DNA from: CG2-30-51-40 sp041753575
Lineage (GTDB): Bacteria > Desulfobacterota > DSM-4660 > Desulfatiglandales > Desulfatiglandaceae
Assembly (NCBI GenBank): GCA_041753575.1
Contig: JBGSUA010000048.1
Location: 1-64,000 of the forward strand
Direction of reading: 5' to 3'
Length of the DNA stretch: 64,000 nt
Part shown: positions 17,355 through 26,835 of the stretch, one piece after another
Position numbering within the stretch: the stretch's first letter is position 1
How the letters are laid out: every line of letters begins with the position of its first letter
Notes under the pieces: model-generated
What the model was told of the DNA's origin: nothing
The model's database searches: none
Seen by the model: only the letters and a program-made list of their open reading frames with translations
Program-made: the position numbers and the translations under genes

Positions 17355-17417
17355 CGCCGGAAAATCTCAGCCACCATTAAAGGATTATCATCAGCTTTTT
17401 AAGACTATGCAAAAAGA

Positions 17418-18614
17418 TTAATAGGCTACAAATGGATCACCCCTGCGTATCGGGCTTCTGAGATATCTTTTGGCAAGAAACTGCGCCCCTGATGCGTTCT
17501 CCATATTGAGCACACTACTGTAGATATTCATTGCCTTCTCCCTCTCCCCCCTGAGATCCCATATCATACCGGCCTTTAAAATAGGCCATGCGACCATGGC
17601 CGGGTCTGCATCAGGATCAGCCAAATCCCGCAGTCTTTCAAGATATACCATCGCGGAATCCAAATCACCTCTTATCATCGCGTATGCGGCAGACATGTAC
17701 ATAGCAGATCTTTCCCAATTCATGCCCTTAGAGGAGGATGGCAGGGCTGATTGTCTCATGTTGGACAGGGTTTCCCTGTAGGCCTCATCCTCGCCTCTAA
17801 ATACGTGGCAAACGCCTTTGAGAAATTGGTATCTCGATGTCTCAGGGTATCTCCTTGCGAGGTCATTTACCAGAAAAAGGGCCTTTTCATAATCCTCTTC
17901 CATGAACATGTAGATGTGCAGCAGGGTGCTCTTTGCCTCGCTGCCGGAATAGAGCGCCTCGGCAGCGGCGGTATGGAGTTTCTTTAAGCCTTCATCCCTA
18001 CCGCCCTTCCTTATGAGCAGATAGCTCAAAAACTTTACTACTCCAGACATCTTGGCCGTGTAATATTCATATATACCAAGGCCCAGAAGTACTTCTTTAT
18101 TATTTGGGTCAATTTTAAGGCAGTTATTAAGATGATCAACCGCATCAGAGGCCAGGATAAAAGAGGAAAACCAGTTTTCCTTCATAAGCTCAAAGCGCCC
18201 CTTAAATCCAAGAGCCCCCCCAAGGAAAAAGTGGCTTTCAGCGTCCTTTGGGTTTTCATTTACCCTTGCCCCTGCACTATCAATAACGCTATCAATTCGT
18301 TCCTTGAATTGATTGACCGTAGCCCCTGACCAGAAGCCAGAGGCAAGCTTCGACCAGCTTACCATAGCCAGATAAAAATGGCCCACCGGCAGATGGGGAT
18401 AGGACGCTGACATCGCATTAAATATTCTTTCCGCCTCGTCAAATTTGCAGTTGTAAAGCATGTCAATCCCATTGATTACATCCCTTTGAAGTAAGGATCT
18501 CGCAATTTCCGTTAATACATAAGGGGACCTTCTAGCGCCTTCTTCGGCTTCGGCAGAAGACGTGGAGAAAAAAAGTATCAGGATACATGCAATTATATTT
18601 GATGTAATGGACAC
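17418..18614 (-). CDS. TPR-repeat periplasmic protein
   Basis: 398 aa with an N-terminal signal peptide (IIACILILFFSTSSAEA). The rest is alpha-helical with TPR-like units, e.g. NCKFDEAERIFNAMSASYPHLP, PKDAESHFFLGGALGFKGRF, DPNNKEVLLGLGIYEYYTAK and GEREKAMNIYSSVLN. A run of TPRs suggests a scaffold in the periplasm. It is the first gene of the minus-strand run leading into tatT and the TRAP genes, but the MITE-like element separates them. A promoter lies just upstream. No specific function can be given. Confidence 0.8.
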   Translation of the reverse strand: MSITSNIIACILILFFSTSSAEAEEGARRSPYVLTEIARSLLQRDVINGIDMLYNCKFDEAERIFNAMSASYPHLPVGHFYLAMVSWSKLASGFWSGATVNQFKERIDSVIDSAGARVNENPKDAESHFFLGGALGFKGRFELMKENWFSSFILASDAVDHLNNCLKIDPNNKEVLLGLGIYEYYTAKMSGVVKFLSYLLIRKGGRDEGLKKLHTAAAEALYSGSEAKSTLLHIYMFMEEDYEKALFLVNDLARRYPETSRYQFLKGVCHVFRGEDEAYRETLSNMRQSALPSSSKGMNWERSAMYMSAAYAMIRGDLDSAMVYLERLRDLADPDADPAMVAWPILKAGMIWDLRGEREKAMNIYSSVLNMENASGAQFLAKRYLRSPIRRGDPFVAY

Positions 18615-18648
18615 TCAGTTCTTCTTATTCAAATTCAAATAGCTTATT

Positions 18649-18677
18649 GTTATATAACATACGCTATATTGATTCAA
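18649..18677 (-). promoter_or_regulatory. Sigma70-like promoter of the TPR gene
   Basis: On the minus strand TTGAAT (18677-18672), 17-nt spacer, TATAAC (18654-18649), placing transcription start about 30 bases before the gene. Confidence 0.5.
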
Positions 18678-18787
18678 AGATATTCATCAGTCAATTTCTG
18701 CCTCCCTTGTGATTGAGTGCGAATGATAGCGGAGACACAGATAGATGAAAATCCGTATCTGATCACTAACGGTCATGCCCGGGCAGG

Positions 18788-18880
18788 GCACAACGAAGCA
18801 TGAAAATGCCGCATGTCATTCCGGACCCGGTCCGGAATCCAGGTGTAAAAGACTGGATACCGGCCTTCGCCGGCATGACG
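18788..18880. repeat. Intergenic palindromic repeat, copy 1
   Basis: Starts GCACAACGAAGCATGAAAA, then TGTCATTCCGGACC-C-GGTCCGGAAT, an inverted repeat, and a second small hairpin (CCGGC/GCCGG). Related copies lie at 39367 and 57396. The rest of the gap 18615-18966 holds the TPR promoter and nothing else I can recognise. Confidence 0.7.
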
Positions 18881-18966
18881 ATGTATTTCTATATAACCGT
18901 TTGGCATCTCAAAGTCTTTTGAGAGTCAGCGGTGGAAGGCCGCATCCAGTCTAATATCTTAAATGC

Positions 18967-20883
18967 TTATATGGAGCACCCCAGCTTGGTTCCTTCATAA
19001 ATGGCAGCCTTGGCGCTTCTGGGTTCGAGACAATCTCCTATACTATTAACCACAATTCCCATGGACTGAATCTGTTCGAAAAGCTCGCTGCTGGCCTTAT
19101 TGCCTATGGTAACCACAACCCGCTCGGCATCAAGCCTCAGCTCCTCTCCGCCCGGGCCTCTTACAATGACGCCGTGATCTTCAACCTTGGAAAGGGCATA
19201 TCCGTTCATGATTGAAACTCCGAGATCCTTAATCCTTGAAAGGAGCAGCTTCCTTGTCATGGTTTCCAGTCCTGTTGCAACCTTTGCAAGCATCTCGACT
19301 ATGGTGACGGTGCTGCCAAGTTCGGCAAGATGAAGCGCCACTTCGCATCCGGTCGGGCCTCCCCCGACCACCACCGTCTTTCGTTTCTCCGGCATATCAC
19401 CATTCATGACAGTGTGCAGGGTGACCACTATCGGTTTATTGATTCCTTCAGCAGGCGGGAGGCTGGGCAGAGACCCGGTAGCGAGGATAACAACGTCAGG
19501 TGATTCCGCCTTCACGGTATCAATTGTCGCTTCCTTCCCCAGGTGACAGATCACTCCGCTTTTTTCAACCTGCTTGCGCTGAAAATTGATAAGGTTAAGG
19601 ATCTCCTTCTTAAATCCTGTCACGCTTCCGTACAGGAGTTGCCCTCCAACGGCTTTGCCACGCTCAAAAAGTTGGACTTTGTGGCCCCTCCTGGCGGCAA
19701 TCCATGCTACATTAAGCCCTCCGGGGCCCCCTCCTATGACCATGATCCGCTTGGGATTGGCGGTCGGAGTTATAGCCATCTCCTGTTCTCTTCCGAGAAA
19801 AGGATTCACAAGACACTCAATGCGCCCCCTCCTGAAAATGGATTCCATGCAGGTGTTGCAGGCGATGCACATCCTGATATCATCTAGCCGTCCCTCTCTT
19901 GCCTTCTTTGGGAGTTCCGGATCAGCCAGAAGGCCTCTGCCCATGCAGATAAGATCAGCTTTTCCCTGGGCAACGAGGGCGTTTGCCAGCACAGGATCAT
20001 TTATCCTTCCAACGGCCATCACGGGTATGCTGACCGCCCTTCTGATCTGATGGGCGGAATCAGCAAGACAGGCCTTTTTCATAAACATGGGCTGGCAGAT
20101 CCATTCCGGAGTCGCGTCGTTTCCGGCAGATACCTGTACGATATCAATGCCTGCCTCAATAAGGATCTTGATTATGGGGATACTTTCTTCCACGGTGAGA
20201 CCGTTGGGAACGAACTCCTGGGCGCTTATCTTGAAGGAAAGAGGTATGTCATTCCCGATCCTCTTTCTTATCTCGGTCACGATTTCCCGGGCAAAGCGGG
20301 CCCTTCCTTCGATGCTCCCGCCATATTGATCTTCTCTTATATTTGAAAATCTGGATAGGAACTGATTGACAAGATACCCGTGAGCGCCGTGTATCTCTAT
20401 AAATTGAAATCCGGCTGCCACTGCCCTCTCTGCGGCATCACCGAACTTGCAGACAAGCTCCTGAATTCCAGCAACCGTCAATTCCTCAACGGGTCCGCTT
20501 ATCGCAGGACAGGGCAGGGGAGAAGGGGCAACCGGAACACGCCTTATGACCTTGGATGAGGTCTGTCTTCCCCCATGATGGAGCTGTATGCCTGCAATCG
20601 AGCCTTCAGATATGATAGCCCTGGAGATGCGCTCAAGGCTTGGCAAAAACCTGTCGTCGTAAATTCTTGCCTGATTGGATGAGACGATTCCCTCCGGCGA
20701 AATGGCGCACGCCTCCATGACAACCATACCCGGGCCGCCGGCGGCCCTCATCCTGTAGTGCTCAACGGCCTTATCTGGGATTCCCCCATCGCCTTCCAGG
20801 AGAAAGGAGGCCAAGCCTGGCATAACGATCCTATTGTCCAGCCTGCAGTTCTTTATCAGAAAAGGACTAAAAAGATCTTTCAT
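18967..20883 (-). CDS. NADH:flavin oxidoreductase, FadH/2,4-dienoyl-CoA reductase type
   Basis: 638-aa three-part enzyme: an old-yellow-enzyme FMN barrel (1-330, with HGAHGYLVNQFLS and the closing AVGRI...GRGLLADPE), a [4Fe-4S] motif CIACNTCMESIFRRGRIEC (C-x2-C-x3-C-x11-C), then an FAD/NAD(P)-binding half with GGGPGGLNVAWIAARRGH (about 386-403) and VVVGGGPTGCEVALHLAELG. The family reduces double bonds of enoyl or dienoyl-CoA or related enones. It is single and divergent from the nucleoside transporter gene. A much shorter relative without the C-terminal half lies at 57.6 kb. Confidence 0.9.
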   Translation of the reverse strand: MKDLFSPFLIKNCRLDNRIVMPGLASFLLEGDGGIPDKAVEHYRMRAAGGPGMVVMEACAISPEGIVSSNQARIYDDRFLPSLERISRAIISEGSIAGIQLHHGGRQTSSKVIRRVPVAPSPLPCPAISGPVEELTVAGIQELVCKFGDAAERAVAAGFQFIEIHGAHGYLVNQFLSRFSNIREDQYGGSIEGRARFAREIVTEIRKRIGNDIPLSFKISAQEFVPNGLTVEESIPIIKILIEAGIDIVQVSAGNDATPEWICQPMFMKKACLADSAHQIRRAVSIPVMAVGRINDPVLANALVAQGKADLICMGRGLLADPELPKKAREGRLDDIRMCIACNTCMESIFRRGRIECLVNPFLGREQEMAITPTANPKRIMVIGGGPGGLNVAWIAARRGHKVQLFERGKAVGGQLLYGSVTGFKKEILNLINFQRKQVEKSGVICHLGKEATIDTVKAESPDVVILATGSLPSLPPAEGINKPIVVTLHTVMNGDMPEKRKTVVVGGGPTGCEVALHLAELGSTVTIVEMLAKVATGLETMTRKLLLSRIKDLGVSIMNGYALSKVEDHGVIVRGPGGEELRLDAERVVVTIGNKASSELFEQIQSMGIVVNSIGDCLEPRSAKAAIYEGTKLGCSI

Positions 20884-20972
20884 CAGAAATATCTCCCTGG
20901 ACGCAAGCGGATATCCTTAGCGGCCTAATACTAGGAACCACCTTCCGGCTTGTCAAACAATTTCAGGATACC

Positions 20973-21002
20973 TTGACGATTAGATATGTTTATCAATATA
21001 GT
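20973..21002 (+). promoter_or_regulatory. Sigma70-like promoter of the nucleoside transporter gene
   Basis: TTGACG (20973-20978), 18-nt spacer, TATAGT (20997-21002), about 60 bases ahead of the start codon. Confidence 0.55.
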
Positions 21003-21068
21003 CCAAGCAATCTTAACAATCCTGCCGGCAGAAGCGTTTTGGGGAATCCGGCAACTGAGAGGTGAGAA

Positions 21069-22313
21069 ATGGACAGGATGCAAAGCCTAGTCGGTATCTT
21101 TGTGCTTGCACTCATTGCACTAATTTTGTCCGAGAGGCGCAGAGATATAAACTGGAGAACCGTTTCTGTCGGGATTTCCCTGCAGCTCTTTATGGCCATT
21201 GTCCTCTTGAAGGCGCCCGCGTCACAATGGATTTTTCTCTTCCTTAATAAAGGCGTCTTCACCCTTGAGGAGGCGACAAGGGCAGGGACGAGCTTTGTAT
21301 TCGGGTATCTGGGAGGAGGGCCGCTGCCGTTCGATGAAAGACATTCCGGAGCTGGTTTCATATTGGCGTTTCAGAGTCTGCCGATAATACTTGTTTTGAG
21401 TGCTATTTCATCCCTGCTTTTTTACTGGAAAATACTTCCATTTGTTGTGAGGGGGTTTTCATGGTTTTTCGGTAGAACCATGCACCTCGGGGGAGTTGAA
21501 GGAGTAGGGACGGCAGCCAATATCTTCGTCGGCATGGTTGAAGCGCCTCTTCTTATAAGGCCCTATCTGTCAAAGGTATCAAGGAGCGAGCTTTTCACCA
21601 TAATGACGGCCGGCATGGCGACCATAGCGGGGACCGTCATGGTGATATATGCCACTATACTCAGAGATGTTATACCAAATGCAATAGGACATCTCCTTAC
21701 CGCATCCCTGATAAGCGCTCCGGCATCTGTTACCATAGCAAAACTGATGATTCCCGAGACTCAGCCCCTCTCAGGCAGGGATATATCGGTTCCCAGGGGC
21801 GCGAACAGCGCAATGGATGCCATCACCCGAGGAACCCTCGAAGGACTCAAGCTCTTCTTGAGCATAACAGCCATGCTCATTGTGCTTGTGGCACTTGTGC
21901 ACCTCGTCAATTCGATCCTGGTACTGCTCCCCTCTCCGGAAGGAAAAGCCTTAACCTTACAGCGACTCCTGGGTTACGTGATGTCACCTATAGTATGGCT
22001 TATGGGTATCCCCTGGTCCGAATCCATGACGGCGGGCTCATTGATGGGAACCAAGACGGTACTGAATGAATTTGTCGCTTATCTGGACCTGGCCTCACTC
22101 CCGCCGGATATCCTTACACCAAGGAGCAGACTGATAATGATCTATGCCCTCAGCGGATTCGCCAACTTCGGTTCCCTTGGAATAATGATTGGAGGTATTG
22201 GAAGTATGGCCCCTGAAAGAAGGGCGGATGTAGTGGCCTTGGGAATGAAGTCAATAGCAGCCGGCACGATTGCCACATGCATGACAGGGGCTATAGTAGG
22301 AGTCATTCAATGA
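21069..22313 (+). CDS. Concentrative nucleoside transporter (CNT/NupC family)
   Basis: 414-aa membrane protein with about ten hydrophobic segments. Family marks: FVFGYLGGG followed by GAGFILAFQSLPIILVLSA (Nucleoside_tran core), VEAPLLIRPYL, AGMATIAGTVMVIYA, SEAS-like KLMIPETQ, and NEFVAYLDL with YALSGFANFGSLGIMIGG at the end. It takes up nucleosides by ion symport. This fits the purine-salvage enzymes at 29-40 kb, though those are not adjacent. ATG 21069 has AGAGGTGAG before it. Its TGA overlaps the ParB-like gene as ATGA. Confidence 0.93.
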   Translation: MDRMQSLVGIFVLALIALILSERRRDINWRTVSVGISLQLFMAIVLLKAPASQWIFLFLNKGVFTLEEATRAGTSFVFGYLGGGPLPFDERHSGAGFILAFQSLPIILVLSAISSLLFYWKILPFVVRGFSWFFGRTMHLGGVEGVGTAANIFVGMVEAPLLIRPYLSKVSRSELFTIMTAGMATIAGTVMVIYATILRDVIPNAIGHLLTASLISAPASVTIAKLMIPETQPLSGRDISVPRGANSAMDAITRGTLEGLKLFLSITAMLIVLVALVHLVNSILVLLPSPEGKALTLQRLLGYVMSPIVWLMGIPWSESMTAGSLMGTKTVLNEFVAYLDLASLPPDILTPRSRLIMIYALSGFANFGSLGIMIGGIGSMAPERRADVVALGMKSIAAGTIATCMTGAIVGVIQ

Positions 22314-23290
22314 ATATATCAAGATATCCTGTTGTCACCTTGGGGCTTGACCGCATTGGTGAAGGCTACCCATTTGCCATGACCTTTCCACTGGCCTCAG
22401 AGTCAGTTAAGGAGTCCATAAACAAAGTTGGACTTATAAATCCGCCAATCGTAAGAGAAAAGGCAATAGAAAAACGATTTGAAGTCATATCCGGAGCAAG
22501 GAGAATAATAGCATTAAAGGCCCTCGGTTTTACTGAAACCCCATGCCGGATAATTCCAGAAGGAGACACATCGGACCTCGATGCCGTCCTTCTCAACCTT
22601 TTCGACAATCTCACCACAAGGAGTTTCAACCCTGTTGAGAAGGGGATGGTCCTTGCACTCCTTACATCTCAGATTAGCAGAGAAGAAATCTTAAAGTTCT
22701 TTATGCCCCTCCTGGGATTACCCAGACATGAGCCATCACTTGATCTCCACCTGATAATCGCAAAAGAATTAAACGAAGAAATCAAGATTGCCGTAGCCCT
22801 GGGAAGGATGTCGCTTCAGGCAATATCTGAATTGATTTGTCTTTTACAAGAGGATCAAGCAAACGTTTACAAAACGATCCATTATATAATGTTAAATAAT
22901 AACTATCAAATACAATTTATTGATCTTTTAAAGGATATTTCCATAATTACTGAAACATCAATTTCGCGATTGTTGCTGAGAGAGGATATCTCGGATATTA
23001 TTAATGACAAGAATCTGAGCAATCCCAAGAAGGCAAAAAAGCTTATGGATTACCTGCGGGATTTGAGAAATCCCACCCTTGCCATGGCGGAAAAGGCCTT
23101 CAAAGAGACCCTTCGCTCAATTGGTCTGCCTGAAGGGGATATTATTGTAGCTCCGCAATTTTTTGAGTCTCCATATTATGAATTAAGAGTAAGATTCCGA
23201 GATATGGATCAGCTTGGGAAAAAACTTGATTCAATAAAATCCTTAAAATCAATTGATCGTCTTTTGGAGCCTTGGAAGACAGAAAAATGA
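22310..23290 (+). CDS. ParB/Srx-domain protein
   Basis: 326 aa from the ATG overlapping the transporter stop. Residues 15-110 look like a ParB N-terminal nuclease/CTPase domain: ESINKVGLINPPIVREK, EVISGARRIIALKALG (the GxRR box) and LFDNLTTRSFNPVEKG. A helix-turn-helix-like region follows (GRMSLQAISELICLL). The C-terminal part is unfamiliar, with PQFFESPYYELRVRF. It is not next to parA or an origin, so a chromosome-partition role is unlikely. Codon use is more A/T rich than the transporter upstream. It precedes the SPL radical SAM gene by 34 bases and may work with it. Confidence 0.8.
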   Translation: MNISRYPVVTLGLDRIGEGYPFAMTFPLASESVKESINKVGLINPPIVREKAIEKRFEVISGARRIIALKALGFTETPCRIIPEGDTSDLDAVLLNLFDNLTTRSFNPVEKGMVLALLTSQISREEILKFFMPLLGLPRHEPSLDLHLIIAKELNEEIKIAVALGRMSLQAISELICLLQEDQANVYKTIHYIMLNNNYQIQFIDLLKDISIITETSISRLLLREDISDIINDKNLSNPKKAKKLMDYLRDLRNPTLAMAEKAFKETLRSIGLPEGDIIVAPQFFESPYYELRVRFRDMDQLGKKLDSIKSLKSIDRLLEPWKTEK

Positions 23291-23324
23291 AACACACTGA
23301 TTAATCTTATATATTTAGTTAATA

Positions 23325-24290
23325 TTGGACACTATCATATTGAAACTGAATAGCAATATAATAGACCAGGTTATTTTTAAGGGCGATATTTTGAAGCCGT
23401 GTCCCGGAACAAGGGGATATATATGTTGCGGCTATCAGATACTAAATATAGGCACCAATTGCCCTCTGGATTGCAGCTATTGCATATTGCAGGCCTATTT
23501 CAAGGAGGACCGTCTAAAGGTCTTTTCGAACCTTGAAGAAAGAATAGGGGAGGTGGTTCGCGAGATTGAAGGCCATCCGGAAAAGATATACAGGATAGGG
23601 ACAGGAGAGTTCACAGACAGCCTTGCGCTCGATCCCTTGACGGGATGGACGTCAATTTTGCTCCCCATATTTTCGGTGAGAAAAAACGCCGTTCTTGAGC
23701 TTAAGACAAAGAGCGTGTGCATTGAAGGCCTTATTAAGTCTCCATACAGAGAGCGATTAATCGTCTCCTGGTCGCTTAACAGCCCCTTCATATCGGAAAG
23801 AGAAGAGATCCGCGCCCCGTCTCTTGTTGAGAGACTCAAGGCTGCCAGGGACTGCCAGAAGGAAGGTTTCACACTTGGGTTTCATTTCGATCCGCTTTTG
23901 ATTCACAGGGACTGGCGGTCCGGTTATTTGAAAACAATAGAGCTTCTTGAAAAGTATATAAACCCGGCAGGGATAATCTGGCTGAGTCTAGGCTCTTTTA
24001 GATTCATGCCGGCACTTAAACCCATAATAAGGAGGCGCCACCCTGGAAGTTGCATCCTTAACGGTGAATTCATTCTGGCGTTGGATGGAAAGATGCGGTA
24101 TTTTAAGCCCTTGAGGATAGAACTTTATGAATTCATGAGAACTCACCTTGAGTCGTGGCATAGTGATCTAGGGATGTATCTTTGTATGGAATCGGACGAC
24201 GTTTGGAAAAAAAGCATGGGCTGGTCACCAGGAGATTCTGAGGGACTTGCAGGATACTTGGATTCAAGGGTCAGAAAATTTTTTAAGTAG
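23325..24290 (+). CDS. SPL-family radical SAM protein
   Basis: 321 aa. CPLDCSYCILQAYF (about 47-60) contains the radical SAM C-x3-C-x2-C cluster, and the surrounding text (RGYICCGYQILNIGTNC, ELKTKSVCIEGL, IVSWSLNS, GFHFDPLL) is that of spore photoproduct lyase and its non-sporulating relatives. The true lyase repairs the spore thymine dimer; nothing here points to sporulation, so the substrate is unknown, perhaps another DNA lesion. The start is a TTG with no ribosome site in an A/T-rich stretch, so translation may be coupled or begin elsewhere. It forms a pair with the ParB-like gene. Confidence 0.85.
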   Translation: MDTIILKLNSNIIDQVIFKGDILKPCPGTRGYICCGYQILNIGTNCPLDCSYCILQAYFKEDRLKVFSNLEERIGEVVREIEGHPEKIYRIGTGEFTDSLALDPLTGWTSILLPIFSVRKNAVLELKTKSVCIEGLIKSPYRERLIVSWSLNSPFISEREEIRAPSLVERLKAARDCQKEGFTLGFHFDPLLIHRDWRSGYLKTIELLEKYINPAGIIWLSLGSFRFMPALKPIIRRRHPGSCILNGEFILALDGKMRYFKPLRIELYEFMRTHLESWHSDLGMYLCMESDDVWKKSMGWSPGDSEGLAGYLDSRVRKFFK

Positions 24291-24365
24291 CAATCCTCTA
24301 TAAGATATGTTAGTCAGCAGGGCGCGTATAGTTAACCAAAAAGAGCACTGGGAGGTTAGGTCATC

Positions 24366-24593
24366 ATGGAGTTAAAAGAAAAAGTAGAGAAGGCCCTTGA
24401 AAAGGTAAGGCCTTCCCTTAAGGCGGATGGAGGCGACGTTCAGCTTGTTGGTGTTGAAGCTGATGGCACAGTAAAGGTAAAGCTCATGGGCGCATGCGGT
24501 GGATGCCCCATGTCTCAGATGACACTCAAGATGGGTATAGAAAAGATCCTCAAACAGAGTGTGCCCGAAGTTAAAGGGGTGGTGTCGGTCTAG
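24366..24593 (+). CDS. NifU C-terminal-like iron-sulfur scaffold (Nfu)
   Basis: 75 aa, just the Nfu domain. RPSLKADGGDVQLVGV and GACGGCPMSQMTLK contain the C-x2-C that holds a [4Fe-4S] cluster on a dimer for delivery to target proteins. GGGAGG lies a few bases before the ATG. The organism has many FeS proteins in this window alone. It precedes hbd by 49 bases, and the two could be one transcript. Confidence 0.93.
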   Translation: MELKEKVEKALEKVRPSLKADGGDVQLVGVEADGTVKVKLMGACGGCPMSQMTLKMGIEKILKQSVPEVKGVVSV

Positions 24594-24642
24594 AAAACTT
24601 ATCGTACCGCATTAATTATAAAATAAATTCAGGGAGGTAAGC

Positions 24643-25503
24643 ATGGAGATTAAGAAGATAGGTGTAGTCGGGGCTGGGACCATGGGTAATGGAATCGCCC
24701 AGACCGCCGCGCAGATAGGTTGTCAGGTAATAATGCGCGACATAGAGGACAGATTTGTTGAAAGAGGAATAAACAGCATAGACAAATTCCTCTCCAAGGG
24801 TGTTGAGAAGGGAAAGCTTGATCCCAAGGAAAAAGATGCGATTATGGGAAGAATAAGCGGCACAACCGACATGGGTAAACTTGCAGATGTTGACTTTGTC
24901 ATTGAGGCCGTACTTGAGGACATTGAACTTAAAAAGAGCGTATTCAGGCAGTTGGATGAGGTATGCAGGCCGGAAATAGTGCTTGCATCCAACACTTCAT
25001 CCATGTCGCTTACCGAGATAGCGGCCTCAACAAAGAGACCGGGCAAGGTCTGCGGGATGCACTTTTTCAATCCAGTTCCATTGATGAAGCTTGTTGAAAT
25101 CATAAGAGGTTTCTATACTAACGACGAGACTATTGCGACCACCACGGCGCTTGCAAAGAAGATGGGCAAAGTGACTGTGGAGGTAAAGAAGGACTCTCCG
25201 GGTTTTATCGTCAACAGGATCATGATCCCCCACATGATCGAGGCAATCAAGATAGCTGAAGAGGGCGTAGCCACCATGGCCGACATAGACTTGGCCGTCA
25301 AAAACGGCTTGAACTATCCCATGGGTCCCTTTGAGCTTATGGACTTGACGGGAATTGATATCTGCTACTATGTGGCCGAATATTTTTACAAAGAACTGAA
25401 TAAGGAATCCAAGTGGGTATCGCCCGTTCTGCTGAAGAATATGATCAGAGCCGGAAGGCTGGGTAGAAAGACCAAGGGCGGCTGGTACGATTACAGCAAG
25501 TAA
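24643..25503 (+). CDS. hbd: 3-hydroxybutyryl-CoA dehydrogenase
   Basis: 286 aa, family-typical. NAD-binding GAGTMGNGIAQTAA at residues 9-22; SNTSSMSLTEIA and the catalytic HFFNPVPLMKLVEI (about 140-153); C-terminal domain with DSPGFIVNRIMIP and GLNYPMGPFELMDLTGID. It oxidises 3-hydroxyacyl-CoA to 3-oxoacyl-CoA, in beta-oxidation or butyrate metabolism. GGGAGG precedes the ATG. No thiolase or crotonase is adjacent. A strong terminator follows. Confidence 0.95.
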   Translation: MEIKKIGVVGAGTMGNGIAQTAAQIGCQVIMRDIEDRFVERGINSIDKFLSKGVEKGKLDPKEKDAIMGRISGTTDMGKLADVDFVIEAVLEDIELKKSVFRQLDEVCRPEIVLASNTSSMSLTEIAASTKRPGKVCGMHFFNPVPLMKLVEIIRGFYTNDETIATTTALAKKMGKVTVEVKKDSPGFIVNRIMIPHMIEAIKIAEEGVATMADIDLAVKNGLNYPMGPFELMDLTGIDICYYVAEYFYKELNKESKWVSPVLLKNMIRAGRLGRKTKGGWYDYSK

Positions 25504-25528
25504 CAATCCGTCCAGGATCACTAAAAAA

Positions 25529-25560
25529 GAAAAGGCAGTCTCCAGAATGACTGCCTTTTC
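25529..25560 (+). terminator. Intrinsic terminator after hbd
   Basis: GAAAAGGCAGTC pairs perfectly with GACTGCCTTTTC around an 8-nt loop, ending in T-rich sequence. The stem is symmetric enough to act from both sides. Confidence 0.88.
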
Positions 25561-25630
25561 CTATTTGATGGGAAAGCGGTAAGGAGCTTATTTGTTCTTA
25601 TGCCGCATTCTTCTTCTTAACTTTTTATAT

Positions 25631-25849
25631 TTATGCTTTGTTATCTTCTTCCGCCTCTTTTTTACCACGCTGCTCATCCAATTGAACCTCCAAGTCGTTG
25701 ATGCCTTTACTTACACTAGCGGGGATGGGACTGTCAACTGCTATTTGGAGATCGGCTGATGAGCGACAATTAGAATTCCCTGAAGGCAGAGGCGTTTGAT
25801 GCCAATAGTGTGAATGCGCCGCAGAAGAAATGAGAGTGGATATGACCAT
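25631..25849 (-). CDS. Hypothetical small protein (doubtful)
   Basis: 72-aa open frame between hbd and the GGDEF gene. The C-terminal half is charged and helix-forming (KGINDLEVQLDEQRGKKEAEEDNKA), the N-terminal half is low-complexity and rich in S and H. I recognise no family and see no good ribosome site. Apart from the hbd terminator, the gap 25504-25932 holds nothing else I can support. Confidence 0.2.
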   Translation of the reverse strand: MVISTLISSAAHSHYWHQTPLPSGNSNCRSSADLQIAVDSPIPASVSKGINDLEVQLDEQRGKKEAEEDNKA

Positions 25850-25932
25850 CCAGAAGAGAGTATAAGAGTTGATGCCTCTGGGTTTAGAGCTTAGTTTACA
25901 TAATATATATTATCAGACATAAGCTTAATTGC

Positions 25933-26835
25933 CTATCTGCCCAGGTGCCGTTCTCGTTTGTTTTCGTACATCTTTTCATCGGCCACGGCAACCAGGTCTT
26001 CGGCGCTCATTCCTTCGCTCAGAAAACTTACTCCAAGGCTTGCCGTTACTCCCAGTTCGCCGCCAATGGCATCGGCTATTCTCCTGGCGGCAGCTAACGC
26101 GATTTCACCACCGAGTTCAACAAGCAGCACCGCAAACTCATCGCCCCCGTAACGATAACCCGAGTCAACTCCCTGTCTTATCTTGGCATTGATAATGGCG
26201 CCTACACCCTCGAGCAGGCGATCACCTGCAAGATGACCCCTCGTATCGTTGTAAATCTTAAAATCGTCGAGGTCCAGCAATACGAGGGTCAAAGGATGCC
26301 TCTGCCTCTGGGCCCTTGCAATCTCTTCCCTCAACTTTGAGAAAAAATGCCTGTGGTTATAAAGTCCCGTGAGAGGGTCTGTGATGGAAAGCCTAGACAG
26401 TTCCTTTCGCATATTCCTCTCAATGATGGCCCTTCTGAGTTTGGCTTCCAGCTCCTCTGCGGCAAAAGGTTTGTTAATAAAATCATTGGCCCCTGCGTTT
26501 ATGACATCAACGTAGCTATAGTCCTTTGTGTAGCCTGTCATGGCAATGAGACCAAGTTCAGCTCGTTGCTTTCGCAGATTCCTTATAAGATCCAGGCCGT
26601 CCATCCCAGGCATACTGATGTCGGTTATAACAAAGGAGTAATCCTTTCGGGCGACCTCCTTGAAACATTCGGAGGCGCTGTTAACCGCTTTAGACTTAAA
26701 ACCTATGATATCAAGCATAACAGTAACTATTTCACATAGCTCTACCTCATCATCCACTACAAGGATCAACTCTTTGGCATATCCAACCTTGTTTTCCTGG
26801 ACAGGGCTTTTCTCGCCTGAACCGTTCTCATTCAT
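25933..26835 (-). CDS. Response regulator with GGDEF (diguanylate cyclase) domain
   Basis: 300 aa. Receiver domain at about 22-140: ILVVDDEVELCEIV, phospho-acceptor D in FVITDISMPGMDG, T/K switch residues in AMTGYT and FINKPF. Then a diguanylate cyclase domain (about 150-298) with DPLTGLYNHRHF, LDLDDFKIYND, an intact YRYGGDEFAV active site and SLGVSF. It should make cyclic di-GMP on phosphorylation. There is no RxxD-type inhibitory site that I can see five residues before GGDEF. The gene overlaps miaB by eight bases; no kinase is adjacent. Confidence 0.93.
   Translation of the reverse strand: MNENGSGEKSPVQENKVGYAKELILVVDDEVELCEIVTVMLDIIGFKSKAVNSASECFKEVARKDYSFVITDISMPGMDGLDLIRNLRKQRAELGLIAMTGYTKDYSYVDVINAGANDFINKPFAAEELEAKLRRAIIERNMRKELSRLSITDPLTGLYNHRHFFSKLREEIARAQRQRHPLTLVLLDLDDFKIYNDTRGHLAGDRLLEGVGAIINAKIRQGVDSGYRYGGDEFAVLLVELGGEIALAAARRIADAIGGELGVTASLGVSFLSEGMSAEDLVAVADEKMYENKRERHLGR

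Noticed and set aside
22310..23290. Chromosome-partition ParB and nearby origin
   Set aside because: No parA, dnaA, parS-like site or iteron cluster in the neighbourhood.
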